The notes: generated by a model not told the origin, from the sequence alone. 64,000 nucleotides of DNA from Candidatus Cloacimonas sp. (GCA_039680785.1 JBDKSF010000026.1:1-64000), one strand, 5' to 3'. Positions 37,133 through 46,774 are shown, counted from the stretch's first letter. Made by a program: numbers and translations.

Positions 37133-37174
37133 TCCCGAATCCAACCCTTATCGCGATACGGGAAGGATTCGGGA
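37133..37174. repeat. 42-bp near-perfect palindrome
   Basis: TCCCGAATCC (37133-37142) and GGATTCGGGA (37165-37174) are exact inverted copies. The bases between continue the symmetry: CCC/GGG and a central ATCGCGAT. Eighteen of 21 base pairs match. It is followed by TTTTAT, so it could end a transcript, but no gene ends just to its left. It more likely belongs to a dispersed repeat family, like the nearby hairpins. Confidence 0.6.
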
Positions 37175-37387
37175 TTTTATTGATTGGTATAAGGTTATGG
37201 AGAGACAAACAAAAAGGGCATTTTCTCAAACAGAGCTAACAATCTAAAACCACTGCACAAATAGGAGCAAGAGCATTATCCCGATGTTTTTTGGCTGATA
37301 GGGAGAAGTAATCCCCAAAATAGGTCTTTTTTATCTGTTTTCTCTTTTTGCTTGACGAACAAAGGTCTTTTGGGAAATAAAGACAAA

Positions 37388-38449
37388 ATGAAGAAAATAA
37401 TTCACATAGATATGGACGCTTTTTTTGCCGCGATCGAAATTCGGGAAGATCCTTTGTTGAAAGGAAAATGTGTAATTGTGGGAGGACCCCCAAATAGTAG
37501 AGGCGTGGTTTCCACATGTTCTTATGAAGCGCGAAAATTTGGTGTGCATAGTGGAATGAGTAGTTATCAGGCATGGAATTTGTGTCCTGATTCAATTTTT
37601 GTTTATCCTCACTTTCATTTATATATGGAGGTTTCTCGTCAAATTAAAGAAATATTTTATCAATGGACAGATTTAGTGGAACCGATGTCCTTAGATGAAG
37701 CATATTTAGATGTAACGGAAAATAAAGCGAAGGTTGAAGACGCGGTGGAGATTGCCCAGTCAATCAAAGCGGAGATTAAGCAAAAAACCAATTTGACCTG
37801 TTCTGCTGGCGTTTCTTATAATAAATTCTTAGCCAAAATAGGTAGTGAATTGAATAAGCCAGATGGTTTAACTTATATTCCTCCCGAAAAAGCTCAGGAA
37901 ATTCTTTTTGCCTTGCCGATAGAAAAATTTCACGGAATTGGCAAGGTGACTTCAGCCAGGATGAAAAAATTGGGCATATATAACGGAGCTGATTTGTATA
38001 AAATGGAATTGAACGATATGATTAGGATTTTTGGGAAAGTCGGCGTATTTTATTATTATGTAGTTAGAGGCATAGACAAGAGAGAAGTAATTACGGAATT
38101 TGAGCCCAAAACGCTTAGCTGTGAAACAACTTTTGATACCGATAGTGATAACTTGGGAGAACTCCTTGCCATATTAAAACACCTTTCGGTGCGGCTGTCA
38201 GAACGCCTGGTAAGAAAAAACATAAAAGGAAATGGCATAACTCTGAAATTGAAATATGATAATTTTCAATTGATCACCCGTAGCTGTAATATGCAAAGTT
38301 ATACCAATAAAAAAGAGGAACTTTATCAGTATGGAGAACAGCTTTTAATTGCCAACTGGGATAATAATAGGAAAGTTCGTCTATTGGGTTTGGGGGTTAG
38401 TAAATTGGAAAATATCGTCTCTGATGAACAGCTAATCCTGCCGCTTTAA
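37388..38449 (+). CDS. dinB: DNA polymerase IV (Y-family)
   Basis: A 353-residue Y-family polymerase: IIHIDMDAFFAAIE with the first catalytic Asp, YEARKFGVHSGM (steric-gate region), SLDEAYLDVT with the second acidic pair, SAGVSYNKFLAKIGSELNKP (parts SAGVSYNKFLAKI and SELNKPDG), a helix-hairpin-helix (FHGIGKVTSARMKKLGI) and the little-finger domain. No beta-clamp motif was clearly seen near the end (QLILPL is a possible one). It copies past damaged bases. The start is the ATG at 37388; the longer frame from 37352 adds residues outside the family. The gene converges with the EamA gene, overlapping it by 18 bases. Confidence 0.93.
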   Translation: MKKIIHIDMDAFFAAIEIREDPLLKGKCVIVGGPPNSRGVVSTCSYEARKFGVHSGMSSYQAWNLCPDSIFVYPHFHLYMEVSRQIKEIFYQWTDLVEPMSLDEAYLDVTENKAKVEDAVEIAQSIKAEIKQKTNLTCSAGVSYNKFLAKIGSELNKPDGLTYIPPEKAQEILFALPIEKFHGIGKVTSARMKKLGIYNGADLYKMELNDMIRIFGKVGVFYYYVVRGIDKREVITEFEPKTLSCETTFDTDSDNLGELLAILKHLSVRLSERLVRKNIKGNGITLKLKYDNFQLITRSCNMQSYTNKKEELYQYGEQLLIANWDNNRKVRLLGLGVSKLENIVSDEQLILPL

Positions 38450-39352
38450 AATACTGGCAAAACCTTTTTGTAACAAGTTGCTAAAGACAATTAACAAAAG
38501 TCCGATGAAGGTTGCCGGATGAATGCTTTCTCCCAAAATGGAATAGATAAACAGCAGCGAAAGAAAGGGAGTAAAAAAAATCATATTGGAAATGGATGCT
38601 GTGTTATTTGCCAGTTCCAGTGCCTTATTCCAAAGTAGAAAAGTTAAACCCATTTCCAAAATACCTATGTAAATACCTCCCAGAATGCCGTATCCATAAC
38701 TTGTTGGGTTAGTAAAAAGAGAAGCATTCGTAAACAAAGCAAAAAGAGCAATCAGCAAAAAACCGATCAGGAAATTGTAACAAAGTTTGGTGAGAGCCGG
38801 CCTCTTATCCTTGATATTGATGATCCAGTAAAAAGCCCAAACTAAAGAAGTAGCAACAGCTAAAAATGAACCAAACCCATCATCAAACTTAAGCGAGGTA
38901 ATATTGCCTTTGGTAGAAATAATCCAAACCCCAAAAAAGCTGATAAGTAATGCCATCAAATCTACCCAACGGAATTTTTCTTTCAATAACCAGATGCTGA
39001 AAAGAGAAAGAACTATTGCCCAAGTATAATTTAATGCTTGCGCCTCTTGAGCCCGTAAGCGTGAATATGCTTCAAAAAGCATTAAATAGTAAATAAAAGG
39101 ATTCAGCAGTCCTGGTAACAGAGATTGCTTTAGATTGCTAAAAACACTTCGATACCATCTCTGGCTTGATTGAAAACAAGAATGCTGAATAACATTCGTA
39201 ATTCCTAAAAAGAGAAAAGCAGTGAGCGAGGCAAAAAATAATAGTCCGATAGATGTTAAGTATTGTAAAGAGAGCTTAAAAGCGGTACTGATAGTTGACC
39301 AGGCAAGAATTGAACAACCGGCATAAAGATATGCCTTTGTTGGTTGTGGCAT
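38432..39352 (-). CDS. EamA/DMT-family transporter
   Basis: The 306-residue protein has about ten hydrophobic helices in two halves, the layout of the EamA (drug/metabolite) transporters. The second half includes LVWAFYWIINIKDKRP and a GILEMGLTFLLWNKALELAN helix pair (here YGILGGIYIGI and EMGLTFLLWNKALE), and ILGESIHPATFIGLLLI near the end, a common EamA mark. It probably exports a small metabolite or amino acid. Substrate cannot be read. It stands alone, with its 3' end overlapping dinB. Confidence 0.88.
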   Translation of the reverse strand: MPQPTKAYLYAGCSILAWSTISTAFKLSLQYLTSIGLLFFASLTAFLFLGITNVIQHSCFQSSQRWYRSVFSNLKQSLLPGLLNPFIYYLMLFEAYSRLRAQEAQALNYTWAIVLSLFSIWLLKEKFRWVDLMALLISFFGVWIISTKGNITSLKFDDGFGSFLAVATSLVWAFYWIINIKDKRPALTKLCYNFLIGFLLIALFALFTNASLFTNPTSYGYGILGGIYIGILEMGLTFLLWNKALELANNTASISNMIFFTPFLSLLFIYSILGESIHPATFIGLLLIVFSNLLQKGFASILKRQD

Positions 39353-39369
39353 AACTAAAATTTCCTAAT

Positions 39370-39452
39370 GTAGTCGGAGCTTTCCAATGCTCAGCTTTTT
39401 TTTATGTGGCTTAATCATTTATTAGGGCGGAGGGATGGAATTCTCCGACTAC
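39370..39452. repeat. GTAGTCGGAG ... CTCCGACTAC inverted-repeat element
   Basis: GTAGTCGGAG (39370-39379) and CTCCGACTAC (39443-39452) are exact inverted copies 63 bases apart, and both belong to the same family as the repeats at 36898. A second hairpin, GGGAGGA / TCCTCCC (39462-39468 and 39476-39482), follows and lies 10 bases past the end of the TPR gene; it may end that transcript. Confidence 0.65.
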
Positions 39453-39492
39453 ACAAAATTGGGGAGGAATGGGTATCCTCCCAGTTATTCTA

Positions 39493-40581
39493 TTAAGGCA
39501 TTGTCTTTTTTATGTCGTTATATTTAGTAGCTAAAATCTTATCTCCCGATTGCTGAGCTGCCCAGATAATATATTCAACGGCTATTTTACTGTTTTTATC
39601 CCAATTATACCATTCTTCGGCATATTTAATCAATTCTGACCAGTTTTGTTTTTGCATCAAGTGTCCAGCCAGTAAACTATATGTTTCTTCGGTGGGACGA
39701 ATTTGGATCAATCTTTTCAAATAAGCAATACTTTGATCAATATCATTAATTTGATCAGCAATGGAACGAGCATTTTCTAACAAGTCAGGATTATTGGGTT
39801 CAATTTCCAAAGCGGCATTTGTGGCAGCCATTGCTTTGGTGTAATCTTTCAGCTCATAATAGCAGGCGGAAATATTCATTAAGTTATCAATATTAGTGGG
39901 AATCTGAGGTCTTGCTTGCTCAAAGTATTTAACTGCTTCTGCATAGTTTCCCTTAGTATAATAATAGGTTCCCAATTCCATTAAATAATCGATTTTTTGA
40001 GGATCTTTCTGCAATAATTGTAAAAGGAGTTGTTCAGCTTTTACATCATCTTTCAGATCAACCAGATAGATATTTTTTAGCTGAATCATAGGTTCAGGTC
40101 TTTCTGGTTCCAGTTGATGAGCCAGTTCGTAAATTTCCATTGCTCTTTTTGTGTTTCCAGCTTCCTTTTCTTTGTTTGCAGCTAGGAAAATGCGAGTCCA
40201 AGCTCTTTCTTTTCTTTTTTTCATATCTTTCAGATCAATGCGTTCTTGGTCTGTAAGTTCCGAAAACTGTTCACAAACGCTTATGGCTCTTGAATAGTAT
40301 TGATATGCATCTTTATAATAGTCAATTTCTTTTGCGGTGAAGTTCTCAGCTTTGAATAAATTGATATCCCCCAAACGACGCAAAGCAATGATATGTTCAG
40401 GATTATCCTCAAGCACTTTTAAATAATAAATCTCTGCTTGATCTACATTCTGTTGAGAATAGTAAACATCAGCAGTTTTTAAATTTACATTACCCTGTGG
40501 ACTTAATTTTTGCCGTGCGGTTGAACAAGCGGCAAGCATTATTAACAGTATCACGGTTAAAATGAGTGAAAGCTTTTTCAT
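39493..40581 (-). CDS. TPR-repeat lipoprotein
   Basis: The 362-residue protein has a lipoprotein signal with lipobox LAAC (lipidation near residue 19), then about seven TPR units across residues 33-350, for example AEIYYLKVLEDNPEHIIAL (51-69), AVKYFEQARPQIPTNIDNL and AMAATNAALEIEPNNPDLL. It should sit on the inner face of the outer membrane or on the outer face of the inner membrane and act as a scaffold. It resembles the lipoprotein at 45289 in length and build. No neighbours in an obvious operon. Confidence 0.82.
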   Translation of the reverse strand: MKKLSLILTVILLIMLAACSTARQKLSPQGNVNLKTADVYYSQQNVDQAEIYYLKVLEDNPEHIIALRRLGDINLFKAENFTAKEIDYYKDAYQYYSRAISVCEQFSELTDQERIDLKDMKKRKERAWTRIFLAANKEKEAGNTKRAMEIYELAHQLEPERPEPMIQLKNIYLVDLKDDVKAEQLLLQLLQKDPQKIDYLMELGTYYYTKGNYAEAVKYFEQARPQIPTNIDNLMNISACYYELKDYTKAMAATNAALEIEPNNPDLLENARSIADQINDIDQSIAYLKRLIQIRPTEETYSLLAGHLMQKQNWSELIKYAEEWYNWDKNSKIAVEYIIWAAQQSGDKILATKYNDIKKTMP

Positions 40582-40744
40582 CAGGAAATCTCCTCTAAAT
40601 ATTTTAGCTTTAAGGCATAAAAATTGGGTGTGCTATTCAGTCAAGAATTTTTCATAGCTAAAACCACAAGCTCTATACTTTGCCTAATTTGGAACAGCCA
40701 ATTTATCTGCTATTATCAGATTGAAAAATAATAATAAATTACGC

Positions 40745-41527
40745 TCATTTAGGCAATAACAGATTATAAATAACCCGGGCAAATAACAACGCTAAAGCAA
40801 GAATAAATACTTTTCGGATCAGTTTATTTCCTCTTAAGATAACGAGTTTTGAACCGATAATATTTCCCGCAATTCCGCATAAAGCACCCGGAATGGCTAA
40901 AGGATAATAAATATTGGATGTAAAAGCGAATGTTACAACTGCTGCCAAGTTGGAAGCCAAATTTACTACTTTCGTATTGCCATTTCCAGTTACAAAATCG
41001 TAATGCATTATGGATGTATAAATAAGGATAAGAAAGGTTCCGGTTCCAGGCCCAAAAAAGCCATCATAAAAACCTATGCCAAGTCCTGTAATCGCTCCCA
41101 ATATCATTCTGAAAATTTTCGCCATTGTTTGGGCATTGCTTTGCATCCCCATTTTTTTATTAAAGAGAGAAAAGACGGTTATAATAGGAATGAGAATAAT
41201 CAGTAAATAATTTAGCGCCGAAGATGATATCTGCAAAGCAGTTGTAGCTCCCAGCCAAGAACCAATCAAAGCCATTCCTGCGCTTAACAAAGCTACGGGG
41301 ATATCGATCATTTTCGCTTTGAAATAATTGGCGGTGGAAAAGAAAGTTCCCCAACTGGAAGAAAATTTATTGGTCCCCAAAGCCAGATGGGGTGGAATTC
41401 CAGCGCTCCAATATGCTGGCAAAGAAATTAATCCGCCTCCCCCGGCAATGGAATCTATAAAACCAGCAAGAAAGATAAAAGGAAGAACGATTGCATAATC
41501 AAGCGGGGATAATACAACACCAGTCAT
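40745..41527 (-). CDS. TauE/SafE-family permease
   Basis: The 260 residues form about eight hydrophobic helices in two similar halves, with FLAGFIDSIAGGGGLISLPAY (as FIDSIAGGGGLISLP) in the first and GFYDGFFGPGTGTFLILIY (as GFYDGFFGPGTGTF) in the second, the twin signature of TauE/SafE proteins. They export sulfite, sulfoacetate or other organic anions, or take them up; the substrate here is not known. The gene starts 4 bases after the outer-membrane protein gene ends, so the two are co-transcribed, although no functional link is obvious. Confidence 0.9.
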   Translation of the reverse strand: MTGVVLSPLDYAIVLPFIFLAGFIDSIAGGGGLISLPAYWSAGIPPHLALGTNKFSSSWGTFFSTANYFKAKMIDIPVALLSAGMALIGSWLGATTALQISSSALNYLLIILIPIITVFSLFNKKMGMQSNAQTMAKIFRMILGAITGLGIGFYDGFFGPGTGTFLILIYTSIMHYDFVTGNGNTKVVNLASNLAAVVTFAFTSNIYYPLAIPGALCGIAGNIIGSKLVILRGNKLIRKVFILALALLFARVIYNLLLPK

Positions 41528-41530
41528 AAC

Positions 41531-44500
41531 TCAAATTTCCGCTTTAAATTCTAATTTTAGTTCATGCGAACTGTCTTGTTTAGGGTAATCGTAAAACTTA
41601 TAGTCGAGAGTAATTACGCTGAAACTGTTTATCCTATAAACGCCATTTATGGTTGCGGAAGGAATCCAGCCGGCTCTTTTTTGAGGGAGGAAAGCAAAGT
41701 AATCGCTACCGGAAAGCTTATTATATGTTATTCCCAAGCTTGCCGTCAAACGGTATTTTTGCATAAACACGCTTTTCCAGGCAGGAGCCAAAGCCAAGGT
41801 CTCGAGAGTATAATTTTCGCTACCGTCTTGTTTTTTCCCTTGTTCAGAACTATAACTAAGTTCTGCCTGAACATTGCTTTGCGGATTTAATATTTTTTGC
41901 ATCATAGCGCTTGCGCTTAAAGTATTCGTTTCGTTCAAATAACGAGTATCACTGCTATTTTCTCTCCCAAAGCGTAAACGGGTATTCCAAGAAATGATAT
42001 CTTTGAAATCAAATTGGGCTATTTGAGACCAGCTTAAATTTCTTTCCGGGGTCTGATATCGTTTATCCAAAGTTCGTTCCATCGATATCTGAAGGTTTGA
42101 AGTTATTTTATTGCGCATTAAATCCAGCCAAAAAACTTCATCAATACTTTGCCTGCCATATATTGTAGTATCGTCATTATAAACGCTTCCTGGCAGAAAA
42201 AAGTAACTTCTCCAATTATTTCGCTGCGAGCTTTGTTCATTCAGATTAATGGATGTATCACTTTGTAAACGCTGCCAGAAATCATTGGTGGAAACATTGC
42301 CCGGTTTCAGATAAACATTCAGAAGGCAATTGATTTCGGAAGATAAACTTCCCGTGGAACTGGTAATATATACCCAATCGTAATCTCCGTCGCTAACACT
42401 TACACCGGTGCTGTCATAATATCCTAAGCCAGATCCAACATATTGTAATTCTCTTATTTTGGGATAGAACTCCGTTTGATTCAACTGATAGTTACTATAA
42501 ATACCGATGGCATTTTTAAAAAAGCTATTGCTGGAATGTAAGGTTATCAGATCATAGTTAGATTTGGAACTGGAAATTAAATCCGGTTGTTTTATTTCAC
42601 GGTGAGTAACATCCAGATCAATTCTTTGCGAACCTACATTCACCATTTGCTTTACATTATAGGTCTGTGTTTTGGAAGTAGTATTCCACAGCTCGTTTTC
42701 TTTAATCCGGGTTTTATCATTACTATGAGAAAATTGGGTAAGAAAGGAAGATGCCTTGCCGAAAGTGATTCCGGGGCTTATTTTTAAGTAACTGTTGCCG
42801 AATTGGGTATTATCCAGAAGGTTATAAAGGGCCTCGAAATGCAAACGCAAATTATTCAATGCCCAAGATAAATCTCCCTGATGATATTGCATTATTCCGT
42901 CATTATCGTCTTCTTGTTTGTAATCCTGTTTAGAAATTGTACTTCTAATATTAATGGCGGGTAAAAGGCCTTTCCCTGAAGAGATAGATATAAAACGCAA
43001 AGCCATAAGAGAATAGAGATCGTAAATATTTCGGTAGCGATATAAAAGCGAGGCAGTCCAATTTTGTTGTTCGCGACTGATTTGAATATTACTTTCTTGT
43101 TGAGCCAAAGAATCCGCTGTTTCCAAAGAGGCAAAATCATATTCTGCATCCAGATTACGATATTGACCAAAAAGAAAGGTCTTTTCACTCCGCTGTTCAT
43201 AATTTAAGTTTAAGGCATATAGCGAAAAAGGTACTTCCAGATAGGTATAAAAAATACCTGCATCGTTATCGGAATCGTCTTTGGCAGATAGAGTGTTTTT
43301 GTCGTTGATACTACCCAATGTTTCGATTCCGATCTTAAATCCATTATTTTCATATTTCAGCTCCACATCCAAATTACCTTTTTGTTCTGGAGGAATCAAT
43401 CGTTTTCGAGGGAGCCAAGAACCCATTCCTGCTCCTATGTAACGATATTTGCCGGCAGAAAATTCTTCATAATCGCCCTGTCCACTTCCCACATAACTGA
43501 AAATAACATCATAACAGGCAAGTGTATCTCCCAAAGCATATTCATAATAATATTCATTCTGCGAATTAAGTAACCTTTTATATTCTCCGGTTCCTGCTTC
43601 TACTTCGGAAACGCCTTCACCCCAAACATATACATCTCCAGCATTATTTAGCGAATCCAAATCCGCTGGGCTGAATTCAGAAAGCAAGGGATTTTTTTTA
43701 TCATCTTGTTGCCAAATGAAATGATGGGTAAGAGTAAGATGCTCTGCAAGCTCTATTTGACTGGAAGTAAGATAATTGCTTTGCGGATAATATTCATTGG
43801 AATATTGAAATCTGGCAATTACGGAATTGGACGCACTTACTAAGCTTTTAAACATCACGCTGCCTTCACTGTAATCTATGCTGTAATCAATTCCGCGTTC
43901 AGTATGTCTGCCGTCAATATATATCTCTTCGCTTCCGGCGATGATCAGAAAGTTGGATTGAGTATCATTTGCTTTTAGATAGTAGGGACCCTGTTTTCCA
44001 TCCACAATAGTGATTTTGATGGAAGCATTTTTACCTCCGCCGGCCGAGTAAGCTGTTTGAACATAATGTTTACCTTTTATCCAAGCATTCAAGCCCTCAA
44101 ATTTTGTATAATATTCAAGATAACGAGTTCCCGAGAATTTCAATTCCAGGTCTCCCATGGCGAGTTCATATTTTGGACCGTAAATGCGAATGAACACATT
44201 ATCCAATGAGCTTAATTCTTTGGAATCGCCTTCCGGAGACAGTTTGGATTGACTATCCGAAAGACGGGCATTGATATTTACATTTTTTGCCAGTTCGCCT
44301 GAAATATTAACAAAGAGAGATTGTTTTAAATCAAAAGTGGATTCATCGGAAAAAGTGATGGCGAATGTTTTCGTGCCTTGAATGTCTAAACGAGCGTCAG
44401 ATGCTAAAATCGGATTTGTTCTTTTTTTAATTTCCGTCAGCATAGTATCGCTATATGCAATTTCTTTCCATTCCTGTAACGGCTCAGTTAATGATAAAGG

Positions 44501-44782
44501 GACTAATAAATACTCAATTCTCAAAGCAGATACAGTGGGCACAGTCAATAAAATCAGCTCTGCCTTTTGATGGTTTACTTGATATTCGATTCCTTCTCTA
44601 TATAAAATTGAATCAGCATATACACAAACGCTGTTCTTAATTACGGGCGATTTGGCAAAAGTATAGACCTTTTTGTCAGTTTCCAAAATGATATTCTGTT
44701 GTTGATATAATGACAGGGAATAAAGAAACGAAATTCCAGTTATAAATAGCAATAAAAGTAAGCAGAATTTGATTTTTGCCAA
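41531..44782 (-). CDS. Large outer-membrane beta-barrel protein with SprA-like features
   Basis: The 1083-residue protein has a signal peptide (hydrophobic run to about residue 23). Residues of about 130-330 contain motifs that recur in SprA and related FCB outer-membrane proteins: a self-similar stretch ISGELAKNVNINARLSDSQ, DGKQGPYYL, then GSEEIYIDGRHTERGIDYSI and IDYSEGSVMFKS. From about 400 to the end the sequence alternates polar and hydrophobic residues in short strands with many aromatic ends, the look of a large beta-barrel, ending HELKLEFKAEI. SprA is the translocon of type IX secretion but is about 2400 residues, so this may be a shorter relative. The start is a TTG at 44782, 4 bases after umuD. 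Relationship to SprA is inference. Confidence 0.65.
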   Translation of the reverse strand: MAKIKFCLLLLLFITGISFLYSLSLYQQQNIILETDKKVYTFAKSPVIKNSVCVYADSILYREGIEYQVNHQKAELILLTVPTVSALRIEYLLVPLSLTEPLQEWKEIAYSDTMLTEIKKRTNPILASDARLDIQGTKTFAITFSDESTFDLKQSLFVNISGELAKNVNINARLSDSQSKLSPEGDSKELSSLDNVFIRIYGPKYELAMGDLELKFSGTRYLEYYTKFEGLNAWIKGKHYVQTAYSAGGGKNASIKITIVDGKQGPYYLKANDTQSNFLIIAGSEEIYIDGRHTERGIDYSIDYSEGSVMFKSLVSASNSVIARFQYSNEYYPQSNYLTSSQIELAEHLTLTHHFIWQQDDKKNPLLSEFSPADLDSLNNAGDVYVWGEGVSEVEAGTGEYKRLLNSQNEYYYEYALGDTLACYDVIFSYVGSGQGDYEEFSAGKYRYIGAGMGSWLPRKRLIPPEQKGNLDVELKYENNGFKIGIETLGSINDKNTLSAKDDSDNDAGIFYTYLEVPFSLYALNLNYEQRSEKTFLFGQYRNLDAEYDFASLETADSLAQQESNIQISREQQNWTASLLYRYRNIYDLYSLMALRFISISSGKGLLPAINIRSTISKQDYKQEDDNDGIMQYHQGDLSWALNNLRLHFEALYNLLDNTQFGNSYLKISPGITFGKASSFLTQFSHSNDKTRIKENELWNTTSKTQTYNVKQMVNVGSQRIDLDVTHREIKQPDLISSSKSNYDLITLHSSNSFFKNAIGIYSNYQLNQTEFYPKIRELQYVGSGLGYYDSTGVSVSDGDYDWVYITSSTGSLSSEINCLLNVYLKPGNVSTNDFWQRLQSDTSINLNEQSSQRNNWRSYFFLPGSVYNDDTTIYGRQSIDEVFWLDLMRNKITSNLQISMERTLDKRYQTPERNLSWSQIAQFDFKDIISWNTRLRFGRENSSDTRYLNETNTLSASAMMQKILNPQSNVQAELSYSSEQGKKQDGSENYTLETLALAPAWKSVFMQKYRLTASLGITYNKLSGSDYFAFLPQKRAGWIPSATINGVYRINSFSVITLDYKFYDYPKQDSSHELKLEFKAEI

Positions 44783-44786
44783 CTGA

Positions 44787-45230
44787 TTAAACTTTATGAA
44801 TAACGAAGGTTACAACACCCCAAATTATGAAATCCATCCCTTCTTGAATTTGTATGGGTTGGAATTCATCATTTTCAGGCATTAAAAAGTAATCAGTCCC
44901 ATTTATTTTAAGGCGTTTTACCGTTAATTCACCATCCACGATAGCAATCACTATGTGGTTATTATTTGCTTCAATTGCTCTATCAACAATTAATAAGTCA
45001 TCGGGTAAAATACCTGCTCCCTGCATAGAAAATCCATCTACTTTAACAAAAAAAGTAGAAGCAGGATGCGCTATAAGATGTTCATTTAAATCAAGTTTGC
45101 CTTCTATATAGTCCTGAGCTGGAGAAGGAAAACCTGCAGCAATTTTGGAACTCATCAAGGGACGGTATTGCTTTTTTCCTTCCTCAACAGAGTAAATGGC
45201 TTTAACTGAACCGTCGCTATGTAGTTTCAT
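44787..45230 (-). CDS. umuD: UmuD-like S24 self-cleaving protein
   Basis: The 147-residue protein matches UmuD: a cleavage site AAGF (A32-G33), PSPAQDYIEGKLDLNEHLI (as FPSPAQDYIEGKLDLNEHL), catalytic Ser68 in GFSMQGAG and Lys105 in ELTVKRLKI. No DNA-binding domain precedes it, which separates it from LexA. UmuD is cleaved in response to RecA filaments and then joins UmuC in polymerase V. Here no umuC follows; instead a large outer-membrane protein gene starts 4 bases downstream. The only Y-family polymerase in the window is dinB, 6.3 kb away. The family's GDSM is GFSM here. Confidence 0.88.
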   Translation of the reverse strand: MKLHSDGSVKAIYSVEEGKKQYRPLMSSKIAAGFPSPAQDYIEGKLDLNEHLIAHPASTFFVKVDGFSMQGAGILPDDLLIVDRAIEANNNHIVIAIVDGELTVKRLKINGTDYFLMPENDEFQPIQIQEGMDFIIWGVVTFVIHKV

Positions 45231-45246
45231 TTCATTATAAAAGTAA

Positions 45247-45276
45247 GGACGGACTTAATCTGATAGCCCGTCCCTA
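45247..45276 (-). terminator. Hairpin after the TPR lipoprotein gene
   Basis: GGACGG (45247-45252) and CCGTCC (45268-45273) form the stem, extended by flanking pairs. On the minus strand it is followed by TTACTTTTATAAT. It lies 13 bases past the stop of the TPR lipoprotein gene and just before the umuD start, so it probably ends that transcript. Confidence 0.6.
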
Positions 45277-45288
45277 ATTCATTTTTTG

Positions 45289-46476
45289 TTACTTAGGAAT
45301 ATTCTTAAGCAGATTTTTTGCTTGTGCTCCATATTTGGGATCGTTTTGCAAGCGTTCCAAATCGGCTTTTGCGGCAGAATAATTTTTGGTTTGAAAATAA
45401 GCTACTCCCCTCAACATTACAGCATCCGTATTTTTGGCATCCATACTGAGAGTAATATTTGCGTTGCTAATCACTTTGGCATAATTTTTCTGGGTATTGT
45501 AATAACTGGCAAGGAGCAAGGCAAGCTGAGGATCACGATCAATGCTTAATGCTTTTTCGTAATATTCCACCATTTTCTTTTTATCTTTCTGTGCATCATA
45601 ATTCTTGCCCATCATTATATAGATCTGTGCCAGTTCAGAAGGTTGCGGATTGGTATCAACTACTTTTTGCAGATAAATGTTGGCATTTTGCCAATCCTTC
45701 ATACTAAGATAATAATTTGCCAAACGACGATAAATATCAGCGCCGGGTTCAATGGCAAGAGCTTTCTGGTAATATTTTCCTGCTTCCACCAGATTTCCTT
45801 TTTCCAAGTAAAAATCTCCAATATTGATAAATGCCTTGGCATCTTTGGTCAATTCTGCATAATCAATTAAAACCGTATAAGCGCTGGCTTCATTCTTCAA
45901 ATTATCTTTTAAAACATAGAATTTAGCATAGATAGTATCTGCATCTTTAGGATTCAATTTCAATATCTGATCGTAATATGTCAGCGCTTGTTCATATTTA
46001 CCTGCCTGTTTGGCTATTATAGCCATATTATTATAGGTACCTATTATGTCCTGAGTTAGCTCTTCCTGAGAAATCTGTATGGGAGTGATGGTTTTGTAGA
46101 TGTTCAAAGCTTGATTGTAATAGGAGAGTGCTTCATCATAACTATTCATTTTACCGCTTTCATCTGCCAGCTGTATATAGGACTTAGCAATGTTCAGATT
46201 CATTTTTTCTATGTTTTCGGCGATAGAATCGGTTGGAGCAGCATTAGCAGCTGCCTCATTAAATAAAGATATTGCTTCCGTGAACGAGTTTATTGCCTCA
46301 TTATATGACTGATTATTATATGCCTCTGTTCCTGCAGTAGCATCCTGATGAGCCAAGACATAAGGATTGCGAACCGGTTCTGGTTCTGTCTTCATTTCCT
46401 CTTTTTTATTGCCGCTGCAAGCACTAAGCAGCATTAAAAGAGCGAGGACTATGAAGGTTAATATTTTAGTTTTCAT
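45289..46476 (-). CDS. TPR-repeat lipoprotein
   Basis: A 395-residue lipoprotein with lipobox LSAC (lipidation near residue 20) and about eight TPR units, such as ALTYYDQILKLNPKDADTIY, AGKYYQKALAIEPGADIYR and MVEYYEKALSIDRDPQLA. The ATG at 46476 is used because GGAGG lies about 9 bases upstream; a frame from 46491 has none. It is similar in length and repeat type to the lipoprotein at 39493. A scaffold in the envelope is likely; nothing more specific can be said. Confidence 0.82.
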   Translation of the reverse strand: MKTKILTFIVLALLMLLSACSGNKKEEMKTEPEPVRNPYVLAHQDATAGTEAYNNQSYNEAINSFTEAISLFNEAAANAAPTDSIAENIEKMNLNIAKSYIQLADESGKMNSYDEALSYYNQALNIYKTITPIQISQEELTQDIIGTYNNMAIIAKQAGKYEQALTYYDQILKLNPKDADTIYAKFYVLKDNLKNEASAYTVLIDYAELTKDAKAFINIGDFYLEKGNLVEAGKYYQKALAIEPGADIYRRLANYYLSMKDWQNANIYLQKVVDTNPQPSELAQIYIMMGKNYDAQKDKKKMVEYYEKALSIDRDPQLALLLASYYNTQKNYAKVISNANITLSMDAKNTDAVMLRGVAYFQTKNYSAAKADLERLQNDPKYGAQAKNLLKNIPK

Positions 46477-46694
46477 TGGTAAATCCTCCAAAATTTTATA
46501 TGTTCCTTTGTCTTAAGGTGTCTTAATTTTGTCAACTTAAAAAGTAAAAGAAGAAAAAAAATGAGTTATTTTGAAAATATTTTTTGCTTTCTTAGCTAAT
46601 GGCTAATTGGCTGTTAAATAAAGACATATAAGTTCATAACAATGTTATAAACCGCATAAATTCGTAAAAAAAACGAAAATTCGTATTATTTTAG

Positions 46695-46723
46695 TTGACA
46701 GAATTTTCGGAGCGCACTTTTAT
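46695..46723 (+). promoter_or_regulatory. Candidate promoter for hup
   Basis: TTGACA at 46695-46700 is a perfect -35. TTTTAT at 46718-46723 (17-base spacing) is the best -10. They lie about 50 bases upstream of the HU start, which has AAGGAGG 6 bases before its ATG. The region left of it, 46477-46694, is AT-rich and shows no gene. Confidence 0.5.
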
Positions 46724-46774
46724 TAACTTTGATTGATCTCTCACTCTTTATACAAAAACCAATAAGGAGGTAAA

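Larger units (their letters stand above)
36825..37387. other. Divergent spacer with dispersed repeats, upstream of dinB
   Basis: No gene. It holds two near-identical 30-bp repeats plus a partial third (36898-36993, separate entry), an almost perfect 42-bp palindrome (37133-37174, separate entry), and a TTGACG (37350-37355) that could be the -35 of dinB. A GAACAAAGGTCTTTTG stretch just after it partly resembles a LexA-type box, but this is too weak to call. Confidence 0.5.

Noticed and set aside
37350-37370. LexA box before dinB
   Set aside because: Only one half-site (CGAAC) is clear; the other half does not match well.
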